Source: an uncultured Clostridium sp.
GTDB lineage: Bacteria > Bacillota > Clostridia > Clostridiales > Clostridiaceae
NCBI GenBank assembly: GCA_900543325.1
Contig: UQQU01000056.1
Coordinates: 1 to 22,502, forward strand
DNA: 22,502 bases
Direction: 5' to 3'
Within the stretch, counting starts at the first letter, position 1; each line of letters starts with the position of its first letter. The notes under the pieces are model-generated. The model was not told where the DNA came from, did no database searches, and worked only from the letters and a program-made list of their open reading frames with translations. Positions 22,495 through 22,502 of the stretch are shown piece by piece. Made by a program: the position numbers and the translations under genes.

Positions 22495-22500
22495 GGAGGG
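22495..22500 (+). promoter_or_regulatory. Ribosome binding site of a gene that begins past the window edge
   Basis: GGAGGG in the context AATTTGGAGGG closely resembles the serA and serC SD sites, and the window ends two bases later. The 110 bases since serC contain no terminator, so a fourth gene of the ser operon probably starts immediately to the right. Confidence 0.5.
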
Positions 22501-22502
22501 AA

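Overview
This window is chromosomal DNA from a very A+T-rich, Gram-positive, spore-forming anaerobe, most likely Clostridium sensu stricto near the C. perfringens group. The evidence is the strongly AT-biased coding with AGA/ATA/TTA codons, G-rich Shine-Dalgarno (SD) sites with frequent TTG and GTG starts, the sporulation gene bofA, a large Bacillus/Clostridium-type SRP RNA, an archaeal-type PEP carboxylase close to the C. perfringens enzyme, and the cluster tadA / tRNA-Ser / SRP RNA / dnaX / ybaB / recR / yaaL / bofA that lies near the origin in many Firmicutes.

Layout. 1-5253: a polysaccharide-deacetylase lipoprotein, a small helical unknown, a convergent DEAD-box RNA helicase, a PlsC-type acyltransferase, and a divergent pair made of a staygreen (chlorophyll Mg-dechelatase family) homologue and a small unknown. 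5260-9184: tRNA-Arg(CCT), a DUF368/PopT-type membrane protein on the minus strand, a CNNM/CorC-type membrane protein, tadA and lgt. 9270-9760: one apparent transcription unit of tRNA-Ser(GGA) and SRP RNA. 10142-13102: archaeal-type ppcA converging on a thyA-dfrA operon. 13539-16292: dnaX, ybaB and recR. 16314-16536: a palindromic repeat element plus a short tandem repeat. 16567-18180: an inverted DegV gene, then yaaL and bofA. 18295-18789: two orphan hairpins and a nine-cysteine small protein. 19040-22384: serA, a DUF1015 gene and serC, with the SD of a further gene at the window edge.

How the genes work together. dnaX, recR and ybaB serve replication and repair. thyA and dfrA form a dTMP/tetrahydrofolate cycle in one translationally coupled operon. 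serA and serC cover two of the three steps from 3-phosphoglycerate to serine, and the DUF1015 gene between them is a candidate for the missing phosphoserine step or its control. ppcA makes oxaloacetate. lgt lipidates proteins such as the deacetylase at the left edge, and the PopT-like protein would recycle the undecaprenyl carrier.

Five starts were moved from the longest ORF because the SD or promoter favours an internal codon: plsC, the CNNM gene, ppcA, dnaX and serA. The most unusual signals are four perfect DnaA-box 9-mers arranged as two inverted pairs inside dfrA, the serA-DUF1015-serC arrangement, a staygreen homologue in a presumably non-photosynthetic anaerobe, the palindromic element after recR, and a perfect 20-bp hairpin abutting the bofA SD.
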